From contig CALSUF010000002.1 in the NCBI GenBank assembly GCA_943789465.1, positions 434,001 to 498,000 of the forward strand: a stretch of 64,000 nt of DNA. The letters run 5' to 3'. Below, piece after piece: positions 35,476 through 44,152 of the stretch. Below the pieces are notes generated by a model. The model worked only from the letters and a program-made list of their open reading frames with translations, was not told the origin of the DNA and ran no database searches. The DNA is from an uncultured Flavobacteriaceae bacterium. Its GTDB lineage: Bacteria > Bacteroidota > Bacteroidia > Flavobacteriales > Flavobacteriaceae. The translations under genes and the position numbers were made by a program. Positions within the stretch are counted from its first letter, which is position 1. Each line of letters starts with the position of its first letter.

Positions 35476-35748
35476 TTAGAAAAATATACTTAAATCAAAA
35501 TCTATAATCCAAAGGAATACAAATATTAAAATTATAATTATAATGGAAACTCTTTTATTTGCTAAGTTGTTGGGATTTGTTTTTAAATCTTCAATTGCAT
35601 TTGTAAATTTACCTTTCAGATTTGTTTTTTGAATGGTCACACGTTGATCGTCAAATTTATGTTTTATTTCAAATGGGCTTTTCTCACCTTTGTAAAAACG
35701 AGGTGTATAACTATATCTTTTATTTTTTTTTGTTTTAAATATACTCAT
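35476..35748 (-). CDS. Small flavobacterial membrane protein
   Basis: A 90-residue protein. A basic N-terminal half (Y-T-P-R-F-Y-K-G, F-E-I-K-H-K-F-D) is followed by one strong hydrophobic segment at about 68-84 and the end D-F-D-L-S-I-F. This pattern is common in Flavobacteriaceae near ribH and mutL and is sometimes labelled riboflavin synthase subunit, which the sequence does not support. It is probably tail-anchored. It lies 3 bases before mutL and is likely part of the same transcript. Function unknown. Confidence 0.75.
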   Translation of the reverse strand: MSIFKTKKNKRYSYTPRFYKGEKSPFEIKHKFDDQRVTIQKTNLKGKFTNAIEDLKTNPNNLANKRVSIIIIILIFVFLWIIDFDLSIFF

Positions 35749-35757
35749 AACGCAAAA

Positions 35758-35949
35758 TTATAAAGTGTCTAAAATGTAGATTCCAATCAACAAAAGGACG
35801 CACGCAATCAAAAGCCAAGTTAATGAAAAACTAGAGGGTTTTCTAGTAGACTTCAAGCGAAAACGCTCCTTATTAAAAGTAGAATTCTCTCCAGAAGAAG
35901 CCGTCATTGACTTTCGTAATTTAAATTTTCTGGTATTTCTAGAAATCAA
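35758..35949 (-). CDS. Possible small tail-anchored protein
   Basis: A 63-codon frame with TTG as its only standard start; the frame is open for about 23 codons further upstream without an ATG. The first 40 residues are rich in Arg, Lys and Ser, and residues 43-61 (W-L-L-I-A-C-V-L-L-L-I-G-I-Y) form one membrane segment. It lies 9 bases before the 90-residue protein gene, which favours a real gene in the same transcript. I do not recognise it. Confidence 0.5.
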   Translation of the reverse strand: MISRNTRKFKLRKSMTASSGENSTFNKERFRLKSTRKPSSFSLTWLLIACVLLLIGIYILDTL

Positions 35950-36011
35950 ATGTTTTGTATTATGATACCAATCAAAAATAATTAAATCTATAGAATCAAA
36001 AACAAATCGTG

Positions 36012-36030
36012 CGGAAAATTATCAACAGTT
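36012..36030 (-). repeat. 19-base dispersed element, copy 2
   Basis: CGGAAAATTATCAACAGTT on the plus strand, 17 of 19 bases shared with 19721-19739. It lies between ribH and the small tail-anchored gene, 62 bases upstream of the latter. Both copies precede minus-strand genes in the same orientation. Confidence 0.5.
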
Positions 36031-36041
36031 ATTGATTTATT

Positions 36042-36527
36042 TTATAAGTTTTGACTCAAATGCGCCATCTTAATTGCAGTGATCGCAGCCTCCACTCCTT
36101 TGTTTCCATGAGCTCCACCAGATCTGTCTATAGATTGTTGAAGGTTATTATCTGTTAGTACACAAAAAATAACAGGAATATCGTGAAGAACATTTAAATC
36201 TTTAATGCCTTGAGTGACACCATCACATACAAAATCAAAGTGTTGAGTTTCTCCTTTAATGACACTTCCAATAGCGATAACTACATCTAAAGGTTGTTGT
36301 TGCATTTTTTTTGCTCCATAAATAAGTTCAAAGCTTCCAGGAACATGAATGGTTTTGATGTTTATTTCTTCTACACCACAATCTAATAAGGTATCTACAG
36401 CTCCTTTAAACAAGCCTTCTGTAATGGTAGGATTCCACTCAGAAACAACAATCCCAAACCGAAAGTGTGTCGCGTCTGGGAGTGTTGTTGGATCGTAATT
36501 AGATAGATTGGTGTTTTCTGTAGCCAT
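36042..36527 (-). CDS. ribH: 6,7-dimethyl-8-ribityllumazine synthase
   Basis: A 161-residue RibH of normal size. V-S-E-W-N near the start, V-P-G-S-F-E-L, G-S-V-I-K-G-E-T-Q-H-F-D (phosphate-binding and catalytic His) and G-x-H-G-N-K-G-V-E-A are all present. It condenses dihydroxybutanone phosphate with the ribitylamino-pyrimidine in riboflavin synthesis and assembles as pentamers or 60-mers. It follows the TPR gene by 2 bases and so is cotranscribed. Confidence 0.96.
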   Translation of the reverse strand: MATENTNLSNYDPTTLPDATHFRFGIVVSEWNPTITEGLFKGAVDTLLDCGVEEINIKTIHVPGSFELIYGAKKMQQQPLDVVIAIGSVIKGETQHFDFVCDGVTQGIKDLNVLHDIPVIFCVLTDNNLQQSIDRSGGAHGNKGVEAAITAIKMAHLSQNL

Positions 36528-36529
36528 GA

Positions 36530-37297
36530 TTAGTTACTAGCGGCTTCAGCTTTACCAATAAAAACGTCAATATCTTTAGCTTCCGTACTTTGTGGGAAAT
36601 CCGATTTTATTTGGTTAAAGAAACCTAATGCTTTTGAATTATTTCCTAATTTTAAACCAATCACACCAGCTTTGTAAAGATACATAGGAGTGGTATAATC
36701 GTTTGATTTGAGTTGCGCTGCTTGTACGTAATAATCGTATGCATCTTCTAATTGTTCTAATTGAACAAAAGCATCACCAATACCTCCTTTTGCAATTGGC
36801 CCAAGGATATCATCGTCAGATGAAAATGCATTCAAATAAGTTATAGCATTTGTATAGTCTTTCATGTTTAAGTATGCCATTCCAGCATAATAGTTGGATA
36901 AGTTTCCAGCTTTTGTTCCACTGTAAACCTCAGCAATATCTAAAAACCCATATTTGCCATCCGCTCCATTAAGAGCCAATGTGAAAAGAGAATCCTTAGA
37001 AGCCCCATTGACTGCTTGGTCAAAATATTGTTGCGATTGGAACATATCATTTGTTGCGACACTTTCTTTTGGCTCTTGTATGAATTTATCAAACCCTAAA
37101 AAACCCAATACCAATACGGCAGCCAAACCAACGATGATAAAAATATATTTTTGATTTTTTATAACCCATTCTTCGGTACGTGATGCCGACTCGTCGAGGG
37201 TGTTAAAAACCTCAGCGGTTGTTGATCCATCTTCAATTGAAGTCTCTTTTTCTGTCTTCGTTGACGGTTTTCCGCCTCTTTTCTTATATGTTGCCAT
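36530..37297 (-). CDS. TPR-repeat membrane protein
   Basis: About 255 residues from the ATG at 37297 (M-A-T-Y-K-K-R-G-G); a longer form would extend eight residues through a start beside the promoter box. After a basic and charged cytoplasmic part, one membrane segment lies at about 45-65 (I-F-I-I-V-G-L-A-A-V-L-V-L-G). The rest is TPR repeats facing the periplasm (N-L-S-N-Y-Y-A-G-M-A-Y-L, A-Y-D-Y-Y-V-Q-A-A-Q-L). It resembles the YfgM-type helper of secretion. Together with ribH it forms a two-gene unit. Confidence 0.82.
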   Translation of the reverse strand: MATYKKRGGKPSTKTEKETSIEDGSTTAEVFNTLDESASRTEEWVIKNQKYIFIIVGLAAVLVLGFLGFDKFIQEPKESVATNDMFQSQQYFDQAVNGASKDSLFTLALNGADGKYGFLDIAEVYSGTKAGNLSNYYAGMAYLNMKDYTNAITYLNAFSSDDDILGPIAKGGIGDAFVQLEQLEDAYDYYVQAAQLKSNDYTTPMYLYKAGVIGLKLGNNSKALGFFNQIKSDFPQSTEAKDIDVFIGKAEAASN

Positions 37298-37318
37298 GGT
37301 TGTTTTATTATTGAGGTT

Positions 37319-37326
37319 CAAAAATA
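37319..37326 (-). promoter_or_regulatory. -7 box (TATTTTTG) for the TPR-ribH genes
   Basis: The minus strand reads TATTTTTG, exact TAnnTTTG, 21 bases upstream of the ATG at 37297. The -33 position reads TTTT, close to TTTG. Confidence 0.45.
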
Positions 37327-37436
37327 TAATTTTTATTCGTAAAAAAAAGGCAAATTATTTGTTATTTTTCAATAATTTGCAGCATCTTTTTAAAGCCCTT
37401 GCAAGAAGATAATTATAAAATATAGACCAATTTCGC

Positions 37437-38516
37437 ATGATTTTAAAATCATTAAACTTATTAAACTACAAAAATTTCGATGCCTTTACGGTAGAATTCG
37501 ATGCTAAAATTAATTGTTTTGTTGGTGCCAATGGCGTTGGAAAAACAAATATTTTAGATGCGATTTACCACTTATCATTTGGGAAAAGCTATTTCAATCC
37601 TATAGCCTCTCAAAACATCCGGCATGAACAAGATTTTTTTGTAGTCGATGGTTTGTATGAAAAGAAGGATCGTGAAGAAAAAGTAATCGTTTCCTTAAAA
37701 AGAGGTCAAAAGAAACTCATCAAACGAAACGGAAAAGCATACGACCGTTTTAGTGATCATATTGGATTTTTACCTTTGGTTATTATATCTCCTACCGATC
37801 GCGATTTGATTATTGAAGGGAGTGATACCCGTCGAAAATTTATGGACGGAGTCATTTCTCAAAGTGATAAAAGCTATCTAGAAGCCTTATTAAATTACTC
37901 TAAAATTCTTGCACAAAGAAATGCATTGCTAAAATACTTTGCCTTAAACAATAACTTTAATAAAGATTCGTTAGATGTTTACAATGAGCAACTTAATGAA
38001 TACGGAAGTCAGGTATATAGTAAACGAAAAACGTTTTTAGAGGCCTTTACACCCATCTTCAAAAAACGTTATGAGGCCATTAGTAACAACAGCGAAGTTG
38101 TTGACCTACAATATAGCAGTCAGCTAAATGATTCGACTTTAATGGAGTTGTTTGCAACCAGCATCAACAAAGATCGTATGCTACAATACACAAGTGTTGG
38201 AATTCATAAAGACGATTTGGATTTTTCTATTAAAGGCTATCCTATTAAAAAATTTGGAAGTCAAGGACAGCAAAAATCATTTTTAATTGCCCTAAAACTG
38301 GCGCAATTTGATTTTATTAAAGCACAAAGTGGTGAAACTCCCCTACTCCTTTTAGATGATGTTTTTGATAAATTAGACGAACAACGTGTGGCTCAAATTA
38401 TTCAATTAGTGAATGATGAAAATTTTGGACAGTTATTCATATCAGATACCCATGCCGATCGTACTGAAAAAGCGATTAAAAGTGTCCATCAATCATATCA
38501 AATATTTCAATTGTGA
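37437..38516 (+). CDS. recF: DNA replication and repair protein RecF
   Basis: A 359-residue RecF. Walker [10 protein letters not shown] is near residue 32, the signature K[10 protein letters not shown] precedes Walker [13 protein letters not shown]. RecF with RecO and RecR loads RecA at single-stranded gaps. Here recF is not beside dnaN. Its TGA overlaps the GTG start of the following lipoprotein gene. Confidence 0.95.
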   Translation: MILKSLNLLNYKNFDAFTVEFDAKINCFVGANGVGKTNILDAIYHLSFGKSYFNPIASQNIRHEQDFFVVDGLYEKKDREEKVIVSLKRGQKKLIKRNGKAYDRFSDHIGFLPLVIISPTDRDLIIEGSDTRRKFMDGVISQSDKSYLEALLNYSKILAQRNALLKYFALNNNFNKDSLDVYNEQLNEYGSQVYSKRKTFLEAFTPIFKKRYEAISNNSEVVDLQYSSQLNDSTLMELFATSINKDRMLQYTSVGIHKDDLDFSIKGYPIKKFGSQGQQKSFLIALKLAQFDFIKAQSGETPLLLLDDVFDKLDEQRVAQIIQLVNDENFGQLFISDTHADRTEKAIKSVHQSYQIFQL

Positions 38517-38929
38517 AACAACTTATAGCCCTTTCATTTTTTATTTTACTGAGCAGTTGCAAATCAGATGTCTCAACTTACATCCCTTTTATAGAAGGTT
38601 ATTGGGAAATTGTAAGCGTCTCTAAAGACCAAAAGAAAGTCAAAGAATTTAAAATGAGTGGCTCTATCGATTACTTTAAAGTTAATTCTGATGTATCTGG
38701 GTATCGAAAAAAAGTAACCCCCCGTTTTGACGGAGCTTTTGAAATGTCTCAGCACGAATCCGAATTTATAATTTCTATAAGAGACAATCGTTTATGGATT
38801 GACTACGCCAACAATGAAGTGACTTACAGCGAAGAAATAATCCGTGCTAACTCGGCTAGTTTAATCCTCTCCAACTCCGATGGATTTATATACACTTACA
38901 AACCTTACGAACCTTTAATTTTTGAATAA
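38513..38929 (+). CDS. Small lipoprotein, unknown function
   Basis: A 138-residue protein starting with GTG within GTGA at the recF stop. I-L-L-S-S-C is a lipobox with lipid Cys16. The mature part looks like a small beta-rich domain with G-Y-W-E-I-V-S-V near its start, reminiscent of lipocalin-like domains (W-x-V/I pattern). The stop TAATG overlaps the DUF721 start. Its place between two DNA genes is a matter of operon order; it says little about function. Confidence 0.78.
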   Translation: MKQLIALSFFILLSSCKSDVSTYIPFIEGYWEIVSVSKDQKKVKEFKMSGSIDYFKVNSDVSGYRKKVTPRFDGAFEMSQHESEFIISIRDNRLWIDYANNEVTYSEEIIRANSASLILSNSDGFIYTYKPYEPLIFE

Positions 38930-39225
38930 TGAGCAAACGTCAAAACGATTCTTTTAAAATCGATGATTTAATGAAATCATTTGTCAAAGAAAACAAACTC
39001 GAAAAAGGGTTAGACAAGGTAAATGTTGAAGCTGCTTGGACAGAGATGATGGGCAACGGAGTAAATACCTACACCAACAGTGTGAAATTACACAAAGATG
39101 TGCTGTATGTAGAACTCAGCTCCTCAGTATTAAGAGAAGAGTTGAGCTATGGGAAGGATAAAATTATAAATATGCTGAACGAATCTCTTGGAAAAAACCT
39201 GATCACAAAATTAATTTTAAGGTAA
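38929..39225 (+). CDS. DUF721/DciA-like protein
   Basis: A 98-residue DUF721 protein. A-W-T-E-M-M-G near 35-41 and the L-Y-V-E-L-S-S-S-V-L-R-E-E-L-S segment are the family core. In other bacteria the DUF721 member DciA loads or guides the replicative helicase DnaB; the family is old and is replaced by DnaC in enterics. Its link with recF here fits a replication role. It starts one base inside the stop of the previous gene. Confidence 0.83.
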   Translation: MSKRQNDSFKIDDLMKSFVKENKLEKGLDKVNVEAAWTEMMGNGVNTYTNSVKLHKDVLYVELSSSVLREELSYGKDKIINMLNESLGKNLITKLILR

Positions 39226-39235
39226 TATTTAGTAC

Positions 39236-39267
39236 AAAAAAAGCCACAATAGAATTGTAGCTTTTTA
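39236..39267. terminator. Bidirectional terminator between DUF721 gene and ndk
   Basis: AAAAAGC-ACAAT pairs with ATTGT-GCTTTTT, with one mismatch, between two convergent genes. A- and T-runs on both sides allow use in both directions. Confidence 0.75.
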
Positions 39268-39285
39268 ATATTTTATTGATCTCGT

Positions 39286-39705
39286 TTAGAACATTTCTCT
39301 TCCTGAAAAATGAAAAGCTCCTTCAATTGCTGCATTTTCATCGCTATCACTTCCATGAACTGCATTTTCACTAATAGAATCTGCAAACATATTTCGGATG
39401 GTTCCTTCTGCGGCTTCAGCTGGGTTAGTTGCTCCAATTAAAGTTCTAAAATCTTCTACTGCATTCTCTTTTTCAAGAATCGCCGCTACGATAGGACCAC
39501 GAGTCATGTAGGTTACCAATTCACCATAAAATGGACGCTCACTATGAACTTCATAAAAAGCTTCAGCATCGGCTTTTGTAAGTTGTGTTAATTTCATTGC
39601 AACGATTCTGAAACCTGAAGCAGTGATTTTTTCTAATATTCCGCCAATATTCCCTTTTTCAATAGAATCGGGCTTAAGCATTGTAAACGTTTTGTTAGTT
39701 ACCAT
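39286..39705 (-). CDS. ndk: Nucleoside diphosphate kinase
   Basis: About 139 residues from the ATG at 39705 ([13 protein letters not shown]); a longer version would cross the likely transcript start. T-M-L-K-P-D-S and the H-G-S-D-S-x-E-N-A-x-x-E active-site region with the phosphorylated His are clear. It balances nucleoside triphosphate pools. It is divergent from the DHH phosphoesterase gene, with two facing -7 boxes. Confidence 0.95.
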   Translation of the reverse strand: MVTNKTFTMLKPDSIEKGNIGGILEKITASGFRIVAMKLTQLTKADAEAFYEVHSERPFYGELVTYMTRGPIVAAILEKENAVEDFRTLIGATNPAEAAEGTIRNMFADSISENAVHGSDSDENAAIEGAFHFSGREMF

Positions 39706-39726
39706 GGTATTTGTATAAATTTTGTG

Positions 39727-39734
39727 CAAAAATA
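39727..39734 (-). promoter_or_regulatory. -7 box (TATTTTTG) for ndk
   Basis: TATTTTTG on the minus strand, 21 bases upstream of the ATG at 39705. No -33 TTTG at the right spacing. Confidence 0.45.
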
Positions 39735-39780
39735 AGGTTTTTATACAAATAATCCTCCTTCCAACTATTTTAAAAAATTG

Positions 39781-39788
39781 TATCTTTG
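39781..39788 (+). promoter_or_regulatory. -7 box (TATCTTTG) for the DHH-gldI operon
   Basis: TATCTTTG, exact TAnnTTTG, only 6 bases before the ATG at 39795. The transcript would have almost no leader, as is common for strong Bacteroidota genes. It also rules out the TTG at 39786 as a start. Confidence 0.5.
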
Positions 39789-39794
39789 CACGCT

Positions 39795-40811
39795 ATGAAT
39801 ACAACAGAAATTTTGGACTTAAAAAAAATACTATCCACTCCTAAAAAAGTGGTCATTGTCCCTCATAAAAACCCAGATGGAGATGCCATGGGATCTACTT
39901 TAGGCTTGTATCATTACCTCAAAAAACTCGGGCATTCAGCAACCGTAATTGCCCCAAATGACTATCCAGAGTTTCTTAAATGGATTCCTGGTACAAAAGA
40001 GGTTCTCATACATGAAGAAAACACAACTGCTTGTGATGCTCTCATTTCCGAAGCAGATCTCATTTTTACTTTAGATTTTAATGCCCTGCACCGTTGTGGT
40101 GCAATGGAAGCACCTATTGAAAATGCAACCGCTATTAAAGTTATGATTGATCATCACCAACAACCAGATGATTATGCAACTTATGTGTATTCTGATGTGA
40201 ATATGTGTTCCACCTGCGAAATGGTATATCATTTTATCGATAAAATGGGTGACTTAGAATTGATGGATGTAGCCATTGGAGAAGCATTATATACAGGAGT
40301 TATGACCGACACGGCATCGTTTCGTTTTCCGCTTACTACGAGCACTACCCACCGAATGATTGCACATTTAATTGATGTTGGAGTAGAAAAATCAAGTATT
40401 CACAATGCTGTATATGACACCAACAGTCTTGGTAGGCTTCAACTTATGGGATGTGCCCTGAATAATTTAAAATTTTTAGAACCATTCAATACAGCTTACA
40501 CAAGCTTAACCAATAAGGAACTGGATGCCAATGATTTTCAAAAAGGAGATTCTGAAGGCTTAGTCAATTATGGCTTATCTCTTAAAGGAGCTAAGTTTGC
40601 TGTTATATTTATTGAACATAAAGAAGAAGGCATCATTAAAATCTCATTCCGATCTAAAGGTACATTTGATGTAAATAATTTTGCAAGAACTCATTTTAAT
40701 GGAGGTGGTCATAAAAATGCTTCTGGGGGACGTAGCAATCTCAATCTCGAAGATACCATTGCAAAATTTATTAGTATATTGTCTGACTATAAATCGGAAC
40801 TAGATTCATGA
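39795..40811 (+). CDS. DHH-family phosphoesterase (NrnA-like)
   Basis: About 338 residues. P-H-K-N-P-D-G-D-A near residue 22, T-L-D-F-N-A, I-D-H-H-Q (DHH motif) and the DHHA1 motif G-G-G-H-K-N-A-S-G-G are all present. NrnA-type enzymes degrade short RNA (nanoRNA), linear c-di-nucleotides and pAp. It begins at an ATG 6 bases after a -7 box and its stop overlaps gldI by four bases (ATGA). Confidence 0.9.
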   Translation: MNTTEILDLKKILSTPKKVVIVPHKNPDGDAMGSTLGLYHYLKKLGHSATVIAPNDYPEFLKWIPGTKEVLIHEENTTACDALISEADLIFTLDFNALHRCGAMEAPIENATAIKVMIDHHQQPDDYATYVYSDVNMCSTCEMVYHFIDKMGDLELMDVAIGEALYTGVMTDTASFRFPLTTSTTHRMIAHLIDVGVEKSSIHNAVYDTNSLGRLQLMGCALNNLKFLEPFNTAYTSLTNKELDANDFQKGDSEGLVNYGLSLKGAKFAVIFIEHKEEGIIKISFRSKGTFDVNNFARTHFNGGGHKNASGGRSNLNLEDTIAKFISILSDYKSELDS

Positions 40812-41341
40812 AGTATGCCCTTTTATTTATGTTAACAATTTCGCTGGTTTTTAGTTGTAAACCCTCAGAAGCGAGACGTCCAATATCGAATAATTCGGGC
40901 TCATTTATAGACGCTTCTATTGAGCGTAATAAACAATTAAACAACAAAGAATACGCTCAGATTGATGCTTTTATCAAAAACTCCAAAAAACCTTTTATAT
41001 CTTCTGAATTTGGGTTTTGGTATGCTTATAACACCAAAATAGAAACAAATATAAAAACCCCTAGATTTGGCGATTTAGTACAGTACACACATTCGCTTAA
41101 AACTTTAGACGGTCAAGTGATTTACTCTTCAAATGAGTCGGAAATAAAAACCTATTATATCGATCAACAAGAATTATTTTCTGGTTTAAGAGAAGGCTTA
41201 AAACTAATGAAAGAAGGAGAATCTATTACTTTTCTTTTTCCTTCTCAAAAAGCATATGGATACTATGGAGATGACAATGAAATTGGCAGTAATGTACCGC
41301 TCATTTGCGATGTTTCTTTAGTAAAACTCACAAAAAACTAA
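40808..41341 (+). CDS. gldI: Gliding motility FKBP-type prolyl isomerase GldI
   Basis: A 177-residue lipoprotein. The lipobox V-F-S-C gives lipid Cys17, followed by K-P-S-E-A-R-R-P-I. The C-terminal half is an FKBP domain (G-D-L-V-Q-Y-T-H, L-R-E-G-L-K-L-M-K-E-G-E, F-P-S-Q-K-A-Y-G-Y-Y-G). GldI is needed for gliding in Flavobacterium johnsoniae, and by inference helps fold proteins of the type IX secretion and gliding apparatus. The presence of GldI is one of the better signs that the organism is a flavobacterium. Confidence 0.88.
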   Translation: MKYALLFMLTISLVFSCKPSEARRPISNNSGSFIDASIERNKQLNNKEYAQIDAFIKNSKKPFISSEFGFWYAYNTKIETNIKTPRFGDLVQYTHSLKTLDGQVIYSSNESEIKTYYIDQQELFSGLREGLKLMKEGESITFLFPSQKAYGYYGDDNEIGSNVPLICDVSLVKLTKN

Positions 41342-41381
41342 CTCACTAAAAACTATTTAACACCCAATAAAAATCAAAAAA

Positions 41382-42557
41382 ATGAAATTCACAAAAGTAT
41401 TTATCCAATTATTTGCAGCAGGATTGCTCATTAGCTCAACAAGTTGCCAACAACAATACCCAGATTTAGGCGACGGTATCTTTGCCGAGTTTGTAACTTC
41501 TAAGGACACTATCATTATACAGTTGTTTTATGATAAAGTACCTTTAACTGTTGCCAATTTTATAGGGCTTGCAGAAGGGTCACACCCTATGTTAGCGGAT
41601 TCTCTAAAAGGGAAACCATATTATAATGGAACTGTATTTCACAGAGTTATTGATAAGTTTATGATTCAAGGTGGCGATCCCACTGCGACTGGATCGGGAA
41701 GTCCAGGATTTAAGTTTGGAGACGAATTTGACGAAAGTCTAAAACATGACAAGCCAGGTATTTTATCAATGGCCAATTCTGGGCCTGCAACCAATGGCAG
41801 TCAATTTTTTATTACTGAAAAACCAACGCCACACCTAGACAATAGACATGCTGTTTTTGGAGAAGTTGTTCAAGGTTTTGCTGTTGTTGACACTATTTCA
41901 AATGTAAAAGTGACTCCAGGGTCTAACAAACCAGTAGAAGATGTAAAAATATTAAAATTAAATATCATTCGTCAAGGAATGAGTGCCAGAGGATTTGATG
42001 CTGTAGACACATGGAACACAGAACTCCCTTTATTAGAAGAAAAGCGATTACAAAAACTAGAAGAAGCTAAACAAAAAGCTGAAGAAGCAAAAAAAGTTGC
42101 AGATGAAATGATGGAGAAAGCTGCAGAAGAAATGATTGCTGTTTTAAACATTTACAAAAGCAAAGCAACACAGCAAACTTCGGGATTACTTGTTTATAAC
42201 ATTACAAAAGGTAACGGAGTTAAACCTAAAACTGGTAACACAGTTAAACTAAATTACGAAGGCTATTTTACAGACGGTAAATTATTTGGTACAAACATTA
42301 AAACAGTTGACGAAAAATGTGGCTCCTATGACATCCGAAAGGAACAGCAAGGTGGATATGCTCCAATGCCAATGAAAATCGATGCTGAAGCACAAATGAT
42401 TCCAGGTTTTAAAGAAGGTGTGTTTGATATGTCTGTAGGAGATAAAACATTCTTATACCTTCCTTCATATCTTGCATATGGAGAAAAAGGACGTGGACCA
42501 ATTAAACCTAATACAGATTTAATGTTTATCGTTGAAATGGTAGAAGTTAGTAAGTAA
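41382..42557 (+). CDS. Cyclophilin-FKBP fusion prolyl isomerase, lipoprotein
   Basis: A 391-residue lipoprotein with lipobox I-S-S-T-S-C (Cys22). Residues about 30-200 are a cyclophilin domain (F-H-R-V-I-D-K-F-M-I-Q-G-G-D, N-G-S-Q-F-F-I-T), then a Lys/Glu/Ala helix at 215-245, then an FKBP domain to the end (G-N-T-V-K-L-N-Y-E-G, P-S-Y-L-A-Y-G-E-K-G-R-G). Two different prolyl isomerase folds in one periplasmic protein is unusual, and it follows GldI, another FKBP. It may serve folding of secreted or outer-membrane proteins. A strong terminator follows. Confidence 0.9.
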   Translation: MKFTKVFIQLFAAGLLISSTSCQQQYPDLGDGIFAEFVTSKDTIIIQLFYDKVPLTVANFIGLAEGSHPMLADSLKGKPYYNGTVFHRVIDKFMIQGGDPTATGSGSPGFKFGDEFDESLKHDKPGILSMANSGPATNGSQFFITEKPTPHLDNRHAVFGEVVQGFAVVDTISNVKVTPGSNKPVEDVKILKLNIIRQGMSARGFDAVDTWNTELPLLEEKRLQKLEEAKQKAEEAKKVADEMMEKAAEEMIAVLNIYKSKATQQTSGLLVYNITKGNGVKPKTGNTVKLNYEGYFTDGKLFGTNIKTVDEKCGSYDIRKEQQGGYAPMPMKIDAEAQMIPGFKEGVFDMSVGDKTFLYLPSYLAYGEKGRGPIKPNTDLMFIVEMVEVSK

Positions 42558-42573
42558 TTGACACTAAAACCAT

Positions 42574-42605
42574 ACAAAAAAAGCAGCCTATGGCTGCTTT
42601 TTTTG
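42574..42605. terminator. Bidirectional terminator between the prolyl isomerase and pepD
   Basis: A perfect stem AAAAAAAGCAGCC / GGCTGCTTTTTTT with a TAT loop between convergent genes. A- and T-runs serve both strands. Confidence 0.9.
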
Positions 42606-42619
42606 TATAAATAGAATAC

Positions 42620-44080
42620 TTATACTTTTGGAATGTTCTTTAAAATCTCTAAAACATAAACCCAAAACTTTTGAACTGAAGAAATTTGAGCGCGTTCATC
42701 AGGTGAGTGCGCCCCTTTTATATTGGGTCCAAAACTAATCATTTCCATATCGGGATAATTAGTTCCTAATATTCCACACTCTAAACCAGCGTGACAGGCT
42801 GCAACATGTGGCTTTTCGTTGTTTAGTTTTTCATACAAAGATCTTAATACTTTTAAAATAGAAGAATCCATATCGGGTGCCCATCCTGGGTAATCCCCAG
42901 AAAGTTCCACTTCACAACCAATAAGCTCAAAGGTTCCACGTAACATCATTGCTAAATCCATTTTAGAAGATTCTACCGAAGACCGCGTTAAGCAACCTAT
43001 TTTGACGCTTCCGCCTTTGATAATAACGCGTGCTATATTGTTAGACGTTTCTACCAATTCTGGAATATCGGGACTCATGCGGTACACACCATTCCACGCG
43101 GCATAAATAGCACGAGTTAAACCTTCTTGAACTCCAAGGTCCATAATGACTTTTGGAGTGGCAATTTTAGTTAAAACAACGATCAAATCGGGTTCTAATG
43201 TTTTTAATTCTGATTGTATGGCTTCTATTTGTAGTCCCATTTCATATTTAAAAGCGTCTTCCTGTACCATATCAATAGCCACTATCGCTTTACTTTCTCT
43301 TGGAATCGCATTGCGCAAGCTCCCACCATCAATTTCTGAAATTCGCAGTCCAAAATTTTCAAAGGCATCAAATAATAAACGATTCATGATTTTGTTAGCA
43401 TTTCCAAATCCTTTATGAATATCCATCCCTGAATGACCACCTTGTAACCCTTTGACTTCAATGGAATAGCCTATTTTAGTTTCTGGAGTTGATTCTTCGT
43501 TGTAAGTTCCAGCGGCAGTCACATCAATACCTCCAGCACAACCCACACCAATTTCGTCATCTTCTTCAGTATCTAAGTTTAAAAGAATAGCGCCATTTAA
43601 TAACCCACCTTCTAACCCCATAGCACCTGTCATACCTGTTTCTTCATCAATAGTAAACAGTGCTTCAATAGCTGGGTGTGAAATATCTGTACTTTCTAAA
43701 ATTGCCATAATAGTTGCCACGCCTAATCCGTTGTCAGCCCCTAAAGTTGTTCCTTTTGCTTTGACCCAATCCCCATCCACAAACATCTCTATACCTTGAG
43801 TTAAAAAATCAAAATCAGTGTCGCTGTTTTTTTGATGCACCATATCTAAATGTGATTGCATAACAATCGCTTTTCGATCTTCCATCCCCGAAGTAGCTGG
43901 TTTTTTGATAATTACATTCCCTACAGCATCTTCAAGTGTTTCTAGATTTAATTTTTTTCCAAAATCTTTCATAAATGCAATGACACGCTCTTCTTTTTTA
44001 GAAGGACGGGGTACGGCATTTAAGTCTGCAAATTTATTCCAAATTGCTTTGGGTTCTAGTAGACGTATTTCTTGACTCAT
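42620..44080 (-). CDS. pepD: Aminoacyl-histidine dipeptidase
   Basis: About 486 residues from the ATG at 44080 (M-S-Q-E-I-R). M-Q-S-H-L-D-M-V-H and T-I-D-E-E-T-G-M-T-G carry zinc ligands and catalytic residues of the M20 family, and the N-terminal part starts L-E-P-K-A-I-W-N-K-F as in PepD. It cleaves Xaa-His and other dipeptides, most likely in the cytoplasm, since no signal peptide is seen. It is a single gene with its own terminator and -7 box. Confidence 0.92.
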   Translation of the reverse strand: MSQEIRLLEPKAIWNKFADLNAVPRPSKKEERVIAFMKDFGKKLNLETLEDAVGNVIIKKPATSGMEDRKAIVMQSHLDMVHQKNSDTDFDFLTQGIEMFVDGDWVKAKGTTLGADNGLGVATIMAILESTDISHPAIEALFTIDEETGMTGAMGLEGGLLNGAILLNLDTEEDDEIGVGCAGGIDVTAAGTYNEESTPETKIGYSIEVKGLQGGHSGMDIHKGFGNANKIMNRLLFDAFENFGLRISEIDGGSLRNAIPRESKAIVAIDMVQEDAFKYEMGLQIEAIQSELKTLEPDLIVVLTKIATPKVIMDLGVQEGLTRAIYAAWNGVYRMSPDIPELVETSNNIARVIIKGGSVKIGCLTRSSVESSKMDLAMMLRGTFELIGCEVELSGDYPGWAPDMDSSILKVLRSLYEKLNNEKPHVAACHAGLECGILGTNYPDMEMISFGPNIKGAHSPDERAQISSVQKFWVYVLEILKNIPKV

Positions 44081-44103
44081 AATAGGTGTATTTTTTAGTT
44101 GCA

Positions 44104-44111
44104 CAAAGGTA
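44104..44111 (-). promoter_or_regulatory. -7 box (TACCTTTG) for pepD
   Basis: TACCTTTG on the minus strand, 23 bases before the pepD ATG at 44080. The sequence 19 bases upstream is ATTT, near TTTG. Confidence 0.5.
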
Positions 44112-44143
44112 CGGATTTCATCCCTATCATAAATTAAAATTAT

Positions 44144-44151
44144 TACTTTTG
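44144..44151 (+). promoter_or_regulatory. -7 box (TACTTTTG) for the DUF3810 gene
   Basis: TACTTTTG ends one base before the first possible ATG (44153), so the mRNA would start inside the annotated start or just past it. Either the second ATG (44156) or a downstream codon is used, or this box is not the real promoter. Confidence 0.35.
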
Positions 44152-44152
44152 A

